Part shown: positions 32,354-44,337 of the stretch, piece by piece | Position numbering within the stretch: the first letter of the stretch is position 1 | How the letters are laid out: every line of letters begins with the position of its first letter | Source: Datisca glomerata | Lineage: Eukaryota; Streptophyta; Magnoliopsida; Cucurbitales; Datiscaceae | Reading direction: 5' to 3' | NCBI GenBank assembly: GCA_003255025.1 | Contig: QANY01003900.1 | Location: 1,488,001 to 1,552,000, forward strand | Length of the DNA stretch: 64,000 bases | Position numbers and translations under genes: made by a program | The notes under the pieces: model-generated | What the model was told of the DNA's origin: nothing | Database searches by the model: none | What the model saw: only the letters and a program-made list of their open reading frames with translations

Positions 32354-33349
32354 GATAGTGATTGATGAAGATGAGGGTGACAATGAAAGTGATGAAGAGG
32401 AGATACCTGAATTGGAGAGTTGTAGTGAAGGGAGCATTGAAGAACCGATTAGGGGTGATGTGTTAGTTACAAGACGTGCTCTTTACACCCAATTGAAGGA
32501 GGATTGTCATGAGGAGCAGCAAGAGAACTTGTTCCATACACGGTGTCATGTTAAAGGCAAGGCATGTAGTGTGATTATCGATGGTGGGATTTGCACTATT
32601 GTGGTGAGTACAATTTTGATTAATCGATGGAGTTGTCTACTACACTACACCCACGACCATACTAGCTTAAGTGGCTGAATGATTGTGGCCAGGTCAAGGT
32701 GAATAGGCAATCTACTATCTCATTTTCAATTGGTAAATATCATGATGAGGTGTTGTATAATGTGGTTCCTATGAATGCTGGAAATATTTTACTTGGTAGG
32801 CCTTGGTAATTTGATAGGAGAGCTATGCATGATGGGTACCTCAATAGGTATTCATTCACCAAGGATGGACGAAAAACCATACTAACACCATTTTCCTCAA
32901 AAGAAGTGTATGAAGACCATTGTAAAATGGAAAGGATGAGAGTGGAGGCTGAAAAGAAAGAAAAAGAGAGCAAGAAAAGTGCTTTAGAGTGTGAAAACAA
33001 AAAGAGTAAAAAGAAATAGGGAAAAGAAAAAGGAGAGAAAAGTGCAAAGAGTATGAGTTTAGTAGCCAAGACAAGTGAGGTTAGACATGCATTGTACTCC
33101 AATCGACTTATATTTGTACTCTTGTACAAAGGGGCTTATTTTGTAACTAATGAACTTAACCCCTCTTTGCTTAGTGTGTTTGTTGATCTTTTGCAGGAAT
33201 TTGAAGACATGTTTCCTGAGGAGATGCCTAGTGGTTTACCACCAAGTAGAGACATAGAACATCAAATTGACTTCATTCCTAGAGCTGCCATACCCAATAG
33301 GCCAGCATATAAAACAAATCCAACTGAGACAAAGGAGATCCAAAAATAA
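32354..33349 (+). pseudogene. Gypsy-1 protease region and linker
   Basis: The acidic linker EIVIDEDEGDNESDEEE lies in the frame 32358-32678. It is followed by the protease-like segment LFHTRCHVKGKACSVIIDGGICT. Related elements have the triad region as IIDGGSCTN, which is preserved in Gypsy-2. The linker to RT (33053-33349) has EFEDMFPEEMPSGLPPSRDIEHQIDFI and ends at a TAA where Q is expected. Confidence 0.8.
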
Positions 33350-34339
33350 GTGGAGGAGTTGCTAGCTAAGGGGTATGTGAGGGAGAGTCTAAGTCCTTGC
33401 TCGGTTCCTATTATTCTTGTGCCAAAGAAGGATGGAACATGGAGGATGTGTGCGAAATGTCGAGCCATCAATAAAATCACTGTAAAGTATCGTCACCCCA
33501 TTCCTCGGTTAGATGACATGCTTGATGAATTATATGGTTCTTGTTTGTTCACTAAGATAGACTTGAAATCTGGTTATTATCAAATTCGAATGAATGTTGG
33601 AGATGAATGGAAAACAACATTTAAGATAAAGTATGGGTTGTATGAGTGGCTTGTTATGCCATTTGGTCTTACTAATGCACCTAGCACATTCATGAGATTG
33701 ATGAACCATGTGTTGCGTGAGTACTTGGGAAAGTTTGTTGTTGTTTACTTTGATGATATTCTCATTTACTCTAAGTTCTTAGATGATCATATCATGTATG
33801 TGCGTCAAGTACTAGAAATACTTAGGCAAGAAAAGTTGTATGCTAACCTTAAGAATTGTAGTTTTTGCATGGAGAGGGTTAATTTTCTTGGTTTTGTAGT
33901 GTCTAGTCAAGGTATTGAGGTTGATGAGGACAAAGTAAGAGCCATTAAGGAATGGCCAAGATCTAAGAATGCTAGTGAGGTGAGGAGCTTTCATGGGCTT
34001 GCTGGTTTTTATAGGAGATTCATTAGGGATTTTAGTACAATAGCCGCACCTTTGAATGAGTTAGTTAAGAAGAATGTTGGTTTTGTTTGGAGAGAGGCGC
34101 AAGAACATGAATTTAATGAACTTAAGGATAAATTGTGTGCTACATCTTTGCTTGCTTTACCTAATTTTGATAAAACTTTTGAGATTGAATGTGATGCTAG
34201 TGGCATAGGATTTGGAGCTGTTTTGATGCAGGACCAAAGACCACTAATGTACTTTAGTGAGAAGTTAAGTGGGGCAGCCTTGAAGTATCTAAGATATGAC
34301 AAAGAATTATATGCTTTGGTTCGAGCTCTGCAAACATGA
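33350..34339 (+). pseudogene. Gypsy-1 reverse transcriptase and RNase H start
   Basis: An open stretch of 329 codons holds [42 protein letters not shown], the catalytic YFDD in [12 protein letters not shown], and the connection domain [14 protein letters not shown] and [11 protein letters not shown]. It then has the RNase H start [13 protein letters not shown]. It ends at TGA 34337 where W is expected ([13 protein letters not shown]). It is the best preserved block of the element. Confidence 0.93.
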
Positions 34340-35813
34340 CAACATTATTTATGCCTAGGGAGTTTGTGATACACACTGACCATGAAAGTCTAAAGCATTT
34401 AAATGGTCAAGATAAGCTGAACCATAGGCATGCTAAATGGGTGGAGTTCATTGAAACATTCCCATATGTGATTAAGTATAAGCAAGGTAAAGAGAATGTA
34501 GTTGCGGATGCATTATCCAGAAGGTATACTCTACTTAATTCTCTTAGTGCTAAATTGTTGGGTTTTGAGCATATTAAGGATTTGTATCAATATGATGCTG
34601 ATTTTGGTGAAATATATGCATCTTGTGATCGCGGGGCTGTTACGGATGATTTTTACTTGTTTGATGGTTTCTTATTTAAGAGAAATAAGTTGTGCATTCC
34701 TAAGTGTTCTATGAGAGAATTGTTGATTAAGGAAGCACATAGAGGAGACTTAATGGGACATTTTGGGGTAAATAAGATCTATGAGATGCTGTTAGCATAT
34801 TTCTTTTGGCCTGATATGAAACATGATGTGCATAAGGTTTGTGAGCATTGCATTACATGTAGAGAAGCTAAGTCAAGGTTGAAACCGCATGGGTTGTATA
34901 CACCATTACCTATTCTTAGTGAACCTTAGACAAATTTGTCTATGGATTTTGTGCTTGGATTGCCTCAAACTAGGAAAAGCCGTGATAGTATCTTTGTCGT
35001 GGTAGATATATTTAGTAAGATGACTCATTTTATACCGCGTCATAAAACTGATGATGCTAAGTTGATTGCTGATTTATTTTTCAAAGAAGTTGTGCGATTA
35101 CATGGCATACCTAAGAGCATTGTTAGTGATAGAGATGTTAAGTTTTTGAGTCACTTTTGGCGTGTGTTATGGGGAAAGTTAGGAATTAAGTTATTATTTT
35201 CAACTACTTGTCACCCTCAAACTGATGGGTAAATTGAGGTAGTTAATAGGACGTTGATTACTTTACTTAGGGAAATCATAGAAAAGAACATTAGGACATG
35301 GGAGGATTGTTTGCCATTTGTGGAGTTTGCTTACAATAGGACTGTTCATAGCACTACTCATTGTTCTCCATTTGAGATTGTTTATGGATTTAATCTGCTT
35401 ACTCCTATTGATTTATTACCATTGCCACCTAAAAATTTTGTGAGTGTCGATGCTAATTATAAGGCAGATTTGGTGAATAAGTTAATAAGCAAGTTAAAGA
35501 GATGATTGAAAAGCGAAATGCTCAAGTCGCTTCACGTGTGAATAAGGGACGAAAACTAATGATTTTTCATCCTAGAAATTGGGTTTGGGTGCATTTTCGT
35601 AAAAAGAGGTTTCCGCTTCAAAGAAAGTCCAAGCTCAAGCCCTAGAGGGGATGACCCTTTTCTAATTCTTGAAAGGATTAATGACAACGCATACAAAATT
35701 GACCTGCCAGGTGAGTATAATGTTAATGCTTCTTTTAATGTAGCTAATTTAAGTCATTTTGATGTAGGTGATGCATTAGATTTGAGGTCGAATCCTTTTG
35801 AGGAGAGGGGAAA
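34340..35813 (+). pseudogene. Gypsy-1 RNase H end and integrase
   Basis: RNase H continues as [15 protein letters not shown] and [11 protein letters not shown]. The integrase zinc region is [21 protein letters not shown] then [10 protein letters not shown]. The catalytic core has [16 protein letters not shown] and FEIVYGF, with stops at about 34927 (TAG for W) and 35230 (TAA for Q in HPQTDG-Q). The C-terminus reads NDNAYKIDLPGEYNVNASFNVANLSHF before the polypurine tract. It is inactive. Confidence 0.9.
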
Positions 35814-36606
35814 TGTTAAGGATAAACATACACAATGTTTAAAGGATTCAACATCTTAAAGATGAGCATGATCAAGAAGGCAAAGAGCGAGTTCAAGAGG
35901 TTTCTAGTCCGATTAGCATGCATCAAGGACCAATAACAAGGTTGCGGTCTAAGAAGCTTCAACAAGCTTTAATCCACCATTTGCAAGGCTTAGTCAATTT
36001 AGTTAGTGAAAGTCTATAAGGACATCAAAACTTTGGGATAAGTGCAACACGAGTCTAGTACAACTTGGTTCAAATCCAAGCTATTAATGGGTTGGATTAA
36101 GTATGTCATGGGTCATTTTTGTGTTACCTTTTGGGCTGAACGAAATTTCACTTTATTTAGAATCCATTAGTTTTATTTTACTTAATATAGTATATTCTTA
36201 ATTATTATTTAAAATATAATTAGAGTTTTCTATTCTTGGGTTTTAGAATTTTAGAAAACCTTTGTAAATGCAATAAATATGCATTGCTAGAATGTTTTAA
36301 GGGTCCAGAATTTTAATTGAAGAAAAATCAAAAGGTTGTTTTGCTTTTATTTTTGTGTTCTTGAGTAGAATACATGTTTTAAGAAACATTCAAGTAGATT
36401 GATCACCTTCTTATGGACTGTTTCGAAACTGGAATTCAGAAATAAGTTTTCTTTATTCTAGTTCTTGATCTATCTAAAAAATCTATTTTTCTAGTCTTTT
36501 CTTAAGGGTTGTTGTCAAATTGGTTATTGGAGGTTTTCACGTTAATGTTTCGTGGGTTCTTATACATAAATGAGTTCTCAAACTTATTCTTAGAGATTCC
36601 GTATCA
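35814..36606 (+). repeat. Gypsy-1 3' LTR
   Basis: The 793-bp LTR starts TGTTAAGGATAAAC and ends TTCCGTATCA, followed by the AAATC duplication. Confidence 0.92.
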
Positions 36607-36611
36607 AAATC

Positions 36612-37343
36612 TTAATATTGAATGAAAAGAACAATCAATAAAAACATATTAAACTCATGAAAAATAACAGTCCTATATTGTTATCCAGCATCCTTAAACT
36701 GTTGAAAAAATGATTGCGAAAATCTAGAATGTAACTTTAGCCCAGAATTCAAAAAATGACTGATATAAAATAGGACAAAAGTAGCATAATATATTCAAAA
36801 AACACCATCAACACCATCACATACTTGTAATAATTACCATATAATACACCTTAATTCCTAAATCAATCTAAAATTAACACTTTTTTATATACGGAATTCA
36901 TAAAAATGGTACAATAAACTTTACTTACGAAGTAAGTGAGTCTCAGTAATGCGCACACGTAAATCTCAACGATACGTCTATTTTTCATAGACTTGACTTT
37001 TTATTTTACTTCATTCATATGATAGGTTCATTGGATTTTCTGTGATACACAAAATTACTTTTGTGTGATATAAGAAGATTCTTTTTATAAAAAAATGGAT
37101 AATTTAAGAAGGGATAACATAAGATATAAGAGACGGTATATCAATTTCTTATTTTATCTAAATGTTTACTAAAAATATTTACTAAAAAATCATTCACTTT
37201 TCATCTCATCTGTTCATTTTTATGTTCAAAATAAATTAGAACTTTTTTTATTTTTGTTATTTTCATATTTTGATTACGTCATGCAATTCCATTTCGTTTT
37301 TTATTCCGTTTGTATCTACACATACTAATTGTTTTTGTTTTTT
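36612..37343. other. AT-rich intergenic sequence, possibly part plastid-derived
   Basis: No gene is seen. The stretch next to the trnK-like scrap (about 37260-37343) could be plastid psbA-trnK spacer, but I cannot confirm this by eye. Confidence 0.35.
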
Positions 37344-37371
37344 GGATTGCTAACTCAACGGTAGAGTACTC
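37344..37371 (+). pseudogene. trnK-UUU: Plastid trnK-UUU 5' exon fragment
   Basis: These 28 bases match the acceptor arm and D arm of the plastid trnK-UUU 5' exon (GCTAACTCAACGGTAGAGT core) with one difference in the second or third base. The match stops before the anticodon arm, and no intron or 3' exon follows. It is a nuclear copy of plastid DNA, not a working tRNA. Confidence 0.65.
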
Positions 37372-37689
37372 ATTAGTTACCGTTTCTGACAAATTTTGAC
37401 TACAAATTACTCACAATAATATACTACTACCAAAGTAAAGTAAGATTAATGAGAAATGAACCAACCTCAAACCCCAGATAACCATGAAAAAAGCATAGCG
37501 AGTTGTTCAATTATACTATTAAGGTAACGATCATTTGGTAAATAAGTTCATGATCAGATTGACATATAACAAAGCCTTAAAAGGTGTTTCTAAGAAAATC
37601 AACAAACATATCGATTCAATAAAAAAAAACAGAATGAAAGGGCAACATGAGAAAACGAAATAAAAATGTAAACTTCAAAGTGCTTAATT

Positions 37690-38450
37690 TTATAACTTAG
37701 GCCAAAATTAAAAAGCATGACTGATATGAAGCAGAACAAAATTTACATAAGAATACTGTTATTCTTGAAGATACTCTCCAAAGCAATAAAATTGGTAGCA
37801 AAACGAGTAAAGCTGGGCTAAGCAGTTCTCCACCATTGGTAAATTTTTTTTTCATAAAATCTCTTGCCAACGTGTGATTGTAGATAAACGTGGTAATATA
37901 TTTTCCTTCTCTCAAGACATTTTGAACATTACTATTGTTTCCAATGTCACGAAGAATAAGGACCATACAATGAGTGCTACATGATGTCTAGTACAAATTG
38001 GCTCTTTTCATCGTCAACAGCTTTCCTCCGACCTTCATTGCAGCCTCATTATCAGTTATAACTTGGACTACATATTGATCTCCAACCTCATCAACAACTT
38101 TGCCATTAATGTGAAATAATAACGAGCATCTCTCAAAGGCACATCATAAGCTTCAATTGATTTGAAAAATATTGTATCATGACAACAATAAACTAGAAAG
38201 TTTATTATATGTTTACATGTACCACTCGCCCATCTATCACACATGATTGTCACCCCCTTTATTTCCATATGCTTTTGAAAGAGTCTATCTACACTTTCAT
38301 CTTTGTATATTCCTCTTCCAAATAAACTTAAAAAATTTTATAGGAGCAAGTGCTTTTACACCCCTTCCCACTTCTGCAGCAGTATCAAGCATATGTTGCA
38401 TCTAATCGAATTTAGCTACATTGAATGGCGAGCGGTTATGATGAAGAATT
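37690..38450 (-). pseudogene. hAT-family transposase fragment (DUF659 type)
   Basis: On the minus strand: SPFNVAKFD and GRGVKALAP, then GVTIMCDRWASGTCKHIINFLV with the first catalytic acid (CDRW, usually CDGW). A frameshift precedes GDQYVVQVITDNEAAMKVGGKLL, with the second acid in TDN, and then THCMVLILRDIGN, FIYNHTLARDFMKKKFTNGGELL and, in another frame, TRFATNFIALESIF. The order and spacing match plant hAT transposases with a DUF659 domain. The BED finger and the C-terminal dimerisation region are missing, and there are at least three breaks. Confidence 0.85.
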
Positions 38451-38699
38451 TTGGGACTGCATCTCATAATTATTTTCTTGTTGCTTTTAAAAGATCTTCT
38501 AAGAGATTTTTTGTTATTTTGCGCTTTAGCTTCGCTCCAATATGGGATCAAGCATGCTCAATCTTGCTTCGGGGGTATTTGGACTAATCTATTGGAGACA
38601 TACCAAAATAACAAAGGAGATCTTGATATAATGAAATTGATTGTCAGCGACATGGAGTTACGCATTTAACCCATTTTTCGATTCAATTTTATTAAATTT

Positions 38700-40080
38700 C
38701 ATACAAAAAGTCACCCTTTATCCTTAATAGGGTAAAAAAATTCAGTGCATGTTGTACAATGAAATAATCGAAAAGATTGAACTGTAATTGAAAAGGGAAA
38801 GTCATATGTAATTAAGAATGAAAGTATTCGTCATGTTAATACAAACTAACTCAACGTACACGAGGAGATACAATTGTCCCTGATATGGAACAATCAAGTA
38901 AAGATGACAGAGGAAGTGCAGATTTAGAATTAATAAAATGTTATTTTGTGGAGTTCAACAATGTCAATGATCATATTAATTTAAAGGAGTCATTGGTAAA
39001 TAATCTAAACTACCCAATTATGATATTATGACGTATTTCCATACACTGACTAGATTATATTGTTATATAGCTATACTGGGTGTTATGATAAGTAATCATA
39101 TCTTGGCATAAATCCAACATAACAAATCAGGGTTATGGCCACGTAAATAGAAGCACTCAACCTATTTATAAAATCTACTTCTAAATCCAAACGAATCCAA
39201 GATCTATTTAAGAATCTTTACCAATCTTAGACCGAAAGAAATTAATTAAATTAATACAGTCTTTTGACATATCATTAGTACAACATAGTTTTAGTGTTCA
39301 AATTATATAACAAATATACGAAGTGTGATAGGCCACTAATTGTTGTCTTAATAGAAACTTAAAAAACATGTTTCAGAATGAAGAATACACCAAACCATGT
39401 TAGACAATAGATTGAATATAATGAACACATCGACAAAGATTGTATTAAATTAACATTGTCTAACGAAGAATGTATCAAATATAAACGTAAGATAAAACAT
39501 AAAATCATAGTTGGGATATAGTAATACATCAACATAAATATAAGCTAAACAATTAACAATCACATTCTCTCCATCTTTTGTAATAATCAGTTAACTTAAT
39601 ATATTTAACTTCCATGGCTAGGTATAGTCATTTAGTGAAATCCAAGTGTTTGTGATGCAATTCATATATATTTAACTATACATGTTATGTATGATATATT
39701 AAACTGAAATTAATTTTTACTATTAGGTTAAAATCACATGTTAATATGAAAACAAAATTTCTATATATTACAAATTGTTATCTTTTAGCATTACGCAAAT
39801 TGGGCTACTTCTGCATGTCGACTTTTAACTTTTAGTTTCAACAGATAACAGAAAGAAAATGCTTCAACAGATAATATAAAAACATGCTTTAACCGTTACT
39901 TTTTGCTTTAAACAATTAATTAAAAAAAAACTAGAATTTGATTTTGTTAGTTATATTGTCAACCTTTCATTTGATTTCAAGTAGAAAGCACGCTCATGGT
40001 CAACACCATACCAATAATTGAAGGAAAACTTTCTGTTCTTCTACCATTATATTCTATTCTTATACTATTATATTCTACTA
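38700..40080. other. Intergenic, nothing recognised
   Basis: AT-rich sequence with no supported open frame, RNA gene or clear repeat. Confidence 0.45.
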
Positions 40081-40109
40081 TAGGGTTCAAGTTCTTATAG
40101 AAAAGGAAG

Positions 40110-40730
40110 GTCTTCATAAACTTATCACTCCTTCAAAACGTCTAATTGAGGCCCCAATTATAAGTTTAGAAGACATAGTTGAAAGCAAAGTCGAAAAACC
40201 ATTGTGTGCATTTGTGGGGAAAATAACAAGTACTCAAAACAAGGAAAATCCTTGGTTTGAGAATGGTGCTACGTGTGACGGAAGAGTTTACCCACATGAA
40301 TTAAAGTTACAACATTTTGTTCTCACTGCAATGAAGATGTTGTTTCATTCTCAAAGAAATATTTGCTTAGAACTATCATTTCAAATGGATGTATTGATGC
40401 CAACATAACATCGTTTGACTCTGCTGAATATTTGATTGGCTGCAGTGTTTTAGAATATTCTTAATAACTTTTGATGATAAATTTAACACATATTTTCTTG
40501 ATTTTCCAGATTCTAAAATTCGTCTGCTACTACTTCACTTATTGAGCTAATTTGTTACTTCATTACGATGTGATAAAAAAGAGAATGTTGCACACTACAA
40601 AAATCTGGTCTTGGTAGAGGAGAAAGAATACAAGTTCTTGGTTATGATGGACAAGAAAGGAGAACTAGATAGGAGACGTAAGCATATTGTGGTTAAAGAA
40701 ATCTACAAAGTAGAGAAAACAGGATAAGTT
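40110..40730 (+). pseudogene. Replication protein A large-subunit-like fragment
   Basis: The frame 40202-40408 (PLCAFVGKITSTQNKENPWFENGATCDGRVYPHELKLQ) shifts by one base at about 40315. It continues as CSHCNEDVVSFSKKYLLRTIISNGCIDANITSFDSAEYLIGCSVLEYS to a TAA near 40440. This is the C-terminal OB fold of RPA70-like proteins, with a zinc ribbon formed by TC and CSHC. After a possible intron, NLVLVEEKEYKFLVMMDKKGELDRRRKHIVVKEIYK at about 40600-40725 looks like the following exon. Such RPA-like genes are frequent in plant genomes and travel with Helitrons, but no Helicase/Rep was seen here. It is broken. Confidence 0.65.
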
Positions 40731-40814
40731 CATTACAAATGTTATGGATGAAAATCGAAGAAACCTAAAGTAGAAAAATAAATGCATAAAATTTTTTAAA
40801 AATTAGGAAAAAAA

Positions 40815-41206
40815 CTTACATGTTTTTTTTTATCAAAAGTAAAAATATTAACCAAAAGTAAAAAGACAATTACAAGGGGCATATCCCATAAAATTACATG
40901 CATTATAAAAGAAACCAATATCGCAATAGAGATACAACACGAAAATCATAAACGCGAAAAACACAGAACGACCAAACTAAGGAATCAACACCTAACTAGA
41001 GCACAACATAATCAACTTATCTAACAAACGTACACAAATTACCATAAGCTAAACACCTCAATAGCTACATCAGGGTACACCACTAACCAACACAGAGCAA
41101 ACCTAAAAGCACAAATACTAGACATCCAAAACCAAGATCGAAACAAAGACCGATACCTCAGAACGACCAGTACGAGAGACCTCACCGAGAAACCCTCAGT
41201 AGTGGT
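40815..41206 (-). mobile_element. Probable LINE 3' end
   Basis: A poly-T run at 40823-40830 is followed by TATCAAAAGTAAAAATATTAACC, the reverse complement of a plant LINE 3' UTR with poly-A tail. The remaining 370 bp up to the Gypsy-2 LTR carries no recognisable domain. Confidence 0.4.
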
Positions 41207-42208
41207 TGATGAGGATCTAGTTGCACAAATTCAAAGAACATGGAGCATAACGTGGAGTATGACGTGGATTATGGCAGCCTACATGGAGCATGGTGTGTTG
41301 TCATCCATCATGGCAGCCGACATGGAGCATGTCGTGGCGTTCAACATGGCAGCACACATGGAGCATGATGTGGCGTGTAACAAGACATCCTACATGGAGC
41401 ATGACATGGCATTTAACATGGTAGCCTACATGAAGGATGGTGTGGAGTCCAACATGGCAGCCCACATGGAGATGACGTGGCATCCTACATGACATTCCAT
41501 ATGGAGCATGATGTGACATTCAATATAGCAGTCCACATCAAGCATGGGATGACATTTTAAATGATGATAAGGAAGCAAGACACCTTGACAATCCTAACCT
41601 AGAAGTGGTCAGCCAATAAGAGTCTTTTGGGTGGATTACAAGTTCCTTATTTATTGCAATTAATATTTTTTATCTTTTAAATTTAGTTTAGATTATTTAA
41701 ACACTTTAGAACTCTTTAGACTTCTAGCTTTTTTATATTTAAGCATGGTTTCACAATATATTAAATAACTTTGATGAATATGATTTCTTTGTGAGTTTTC
41801 TCTTTGATTCTTCTCAGAACTTTTCAGACTAACGTCTAAAACCTAGACTTATCACTTACTTTTCCTTCTTGTTCTTTAGTGTGACGTCTAAATCATACAT
41901 TTGATTCTTTTCGAAGCATCAATTTGGGTCTTAGGTCTTATATTTAAGGTTCTCTTTGTGTCATAGAAAATGGATCGGGGTTTCTTCTTCTTTAAAATCG
42001 ATCATTGGGTTCTTGAACCATCATTGTTATCGGGTTTCATCGCAAAGTGACGGTGAGGTTCATCTCATTTGGTACCAAAGCTTTGGTTTCTAGAAACATC
42101 CTTTCTTAGGAGTTGTTGTCGAATTAGTTTTTGGGGTTTTCACGTTAATTCTTCCTGGGATCCTCTACAAAAATGGGTTCTCAGGCTTATTCTTGGAGGT
42201 TCCGAACA
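41207..42208 (+). repeat. Gypsy-2 5' LTR
   Basis: Starts TGATGAGGATCTAG and ends GGTTCCGAACA. It contains the 36-bp minisatellite at 41236-41550. The last 100 bp align with the Gypsy-1 LTR end (GTTTTCACGTTAAT, GGGTTCTCAGGCTTATTCTTGG). Confidence 0.8.
41236..41550 (+). repeat. 36-bp minisatellite in Gypsy-2 5' LTR
   Basis: About nine units of the type ACATGGAGCATGATGTGGCG plus TTCAACATGGCAGCAC run here, some shortened. Because 36 is a multiple of three, both strands stay open (AYMEHDVACNM-like in one direction, HVGCHVGLH-like in the other). These frames are by-products of the repeat. Confidence 0.9.
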
Positions 42209-43019
42209 TTTGGAATAAGAGTTTTTGGTTCTCTAGAGTCAGATTCAATTCTGATTTTTTTCTAATTTTGACGGTGGTTCTGAAAAATGATCATAACTTT
42301 TGATCCAAGTGTCGAAATAGTTCTTATATCAAATCGAGCAAATTTTTGGGACCTACAATCTGTACGTGAATTGCGAAGCTAGATTCCATCATTTTTATCA
42401 CTTCCCGAGGGGTTTAACTTTTTCTATATAGGTTTATCTAAAAATTCAGAATTTCAAATTTCAAATTCAAATTTCCTATATTTTAGCTATCAAATCATGT
42501 CTATCTTTTACAAATCTGAATTTGAACTTTAAATTAAAGATAGAATCCTATCATTTTATCATCTTATCTTATCTCATCATATCCTTGCATATCATATCTT
42601 ATCTCATCTCTCACCTTGTCATAAATTATCTTATCTTATCCATACCTTATCTTATCCTATCTTATCTTCTGAGATAATATAAGTTGATCTATTTTTGTTA
42701 CCTTATCTCAAATTTTATTCCTTAGTTGTTTCCGTTCCTTATCTTCTCATAATGTTTGATTTGTTTAAGTCTTTTGGTTGTTGCTTAAAAATTCTAGATT
42801 CGTTTGTTAGTTTGATCAAAAACTGAGAGAGAAAACTAAGAGTGATAAAAGACAAGAGTGTGAGACAAAATAAGAGGGTGAAAGCCGATTATATAGAGTG
42901 AAAACACGAGTGGAAAGAAAATTGAGTGAACCTCAATGTTTTGAGTGAAAACATGTGAGAGAGTGCTGGTGAGGTCCTTGAATATTTTTTTTATTTGTTT
43001 CTAACACTCTATTGTAGCA

Positions 43020-43286
43020 ATGTCAAACCAAAGTGGAGATAATGATGAGGAAGAGATGCCCGAATTGGAGAGTTGTAGTGAAGGAAGCATTGAGGAACCG
43101 ATTATGGGTGATGTGTTGGTTACAAGATATGCTCTTAACACCCAATTGAAAGAGGAATGCCAATTGGAGCAACGAGACAACTTGTTCCATACAAGGTGTT
43201 ATGTTCAAGGCAAAGCATGTAGTGCGATTATCGATGGTGGAAGTTGCACTAATGTGGTGAGTACATTATTAATTAATAGATTGTGA
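43020..43286 (+). pseudogene. Gypsy-2 gag start fused to protease
   Basis: MSNQSGDND, identical to the Gypsy-1 gag start, joins directly to EEEMPELESCSEGSIEEPI, the acidic linker before protease. It continues LFHTRCYVQGKACSAIIDGGSCTNVVS to a stop. The gag core and CCHC knuckle are deleted, about 1 kb relative to Gypsy-1. Confidence 0.88.
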
Positions 43287-44299
43287 CTGTCTACTACACT
43301 ACACCCACGACCATACAAGCTTAAGTGACTTAATGACTGTGATGAGGTCAAGGTGAATAGGTAATCTATTATCTCATTTTTAATAGATAAATGTCATGTT
43401 GAGGTGTTGTTTGATGTGGTTCCTATGCATGCTGGAAATATTTTATTGGTAGACCATGGTAATTTGATAGGAGAGCTATGCATGATGGGTACCTCAATAG
43501 GCATTCATTCACCAAGGATTAGCGAAAGACTATACTTACACCACTTTCCTCAAAAGAAGTGTATGAAGACCAATGTAAAATCGAAAGGATGAGAGTAGAG
43601 GGAGAAGAAAGAAAAAGACAGTAAGAAAAGTACTTTAGAGAGTGAAAATTAAAAGAGTGAAAAGAAAGAGGGAAAAGAAATTGAGAGAAAAGAAAAAGAG
43701 GGCATTAAAGACATAGTGAGAGCGAGAGAGGAAAATTCAATTACAATGCAAATAAAAGTGAGAACAAGAGAGCATTATTTTCACATCAACCTCTTATTGT
43801 ACTTATGTACAAAGAGACTCTTTTATGTACTCATGATCTCATCGGTTCTTTGTATATTGTCTCACTTTTTCTTGTGTTTGTGAGTCACATCGGTCATGAG
43901 TCCTTGAAGCATTTAAAGAAGCAACACAAGCTGAATAAAATACATGCTCGTTGGGTAGAGTTCATTGAGACATTTTCATATGTCATTCGGTATAAACAAG
44001 ATTTTGTTGATGTCTTACATGCCAAGGTCCGAGCTAACATTAAAAGTAAGAATGTGCAAAATGCTAAGCAAGCGAAGAAGGGGCGTTTAAAGTTTGTTTT
44101 ACAACCTGGAGTTTGGGTTTGCGAGCACATGCGTGAGGAAAGGTTTCCAACACAAAAGAAATCAAAATTCCTACCTAAAAGGGATGGCTCATTCCATGTT
44201 TTTGCTAAAATCAATGACAATGCTTACAAGCTTGATCTTCCCGGTGAGTACAATGTAAAGGCTAAATTTAATATAACTAACTGTTTCCGTTTTATGTAG
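43287..44299 (+). pseudogene. Gypsy-2 RNase H and integrase C-terminus
   Basis: After decayed linker sequence, the frame 43805-44299 carries [38 protein letters not shown] (RNase H). This is joined within a few residues to QPGVWVCEHMREERFPTQKKSKFLPKRDGSFHVFAKINDNAYKLDLPGEYN (end of integrase). The expected active-site parts of RT and integrase between them are absent. Confidence 0.85.
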
Positions 44300-44337
44300 G
44301 CGACGATTTGAGGACAAATCTTTCTTATGAGGGAGGG

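Larger units (their letters stand above)
29669..36606 (+). mobile_element. Gypsy-1, complete but decayed Ty3/gypsy retrotransposon
   Basis: LTRs of 801 bp (29669-30469) and 793 bp (35814-36606) are flanked by the 5-bp duplication AAATC at 29664-29668 and 36607-36611. The primer site TGGTATCAGAGC (initiator tRNA-Met) is at 30472-30483, and the polypurine tract GAGGAGAGGGGAAA ends at 35813. Gag, CCHC knuckle, protease, RT, RNase H and integrase occur in gypsy order. There is no chromodomain-like end that I can recognise. Six in-frame stops and at least two frameshifts or deletions break it. Confidence 0.95.

Noticed and set aside
37344..37371. Possible functional tRNA gene
   Set aside because: Only the acceptor and D-arm half of a plastid trnK exon is present. 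There is no anticodon arm, T arm or 3' exon.
41202..41519. Repetitive Met/His-rich protein frames on both strands, also at 44390-44662
   Set aside because: They are products of a 36-bp minisatellite whose length is divisible by three. Both strands are open for the same reason.
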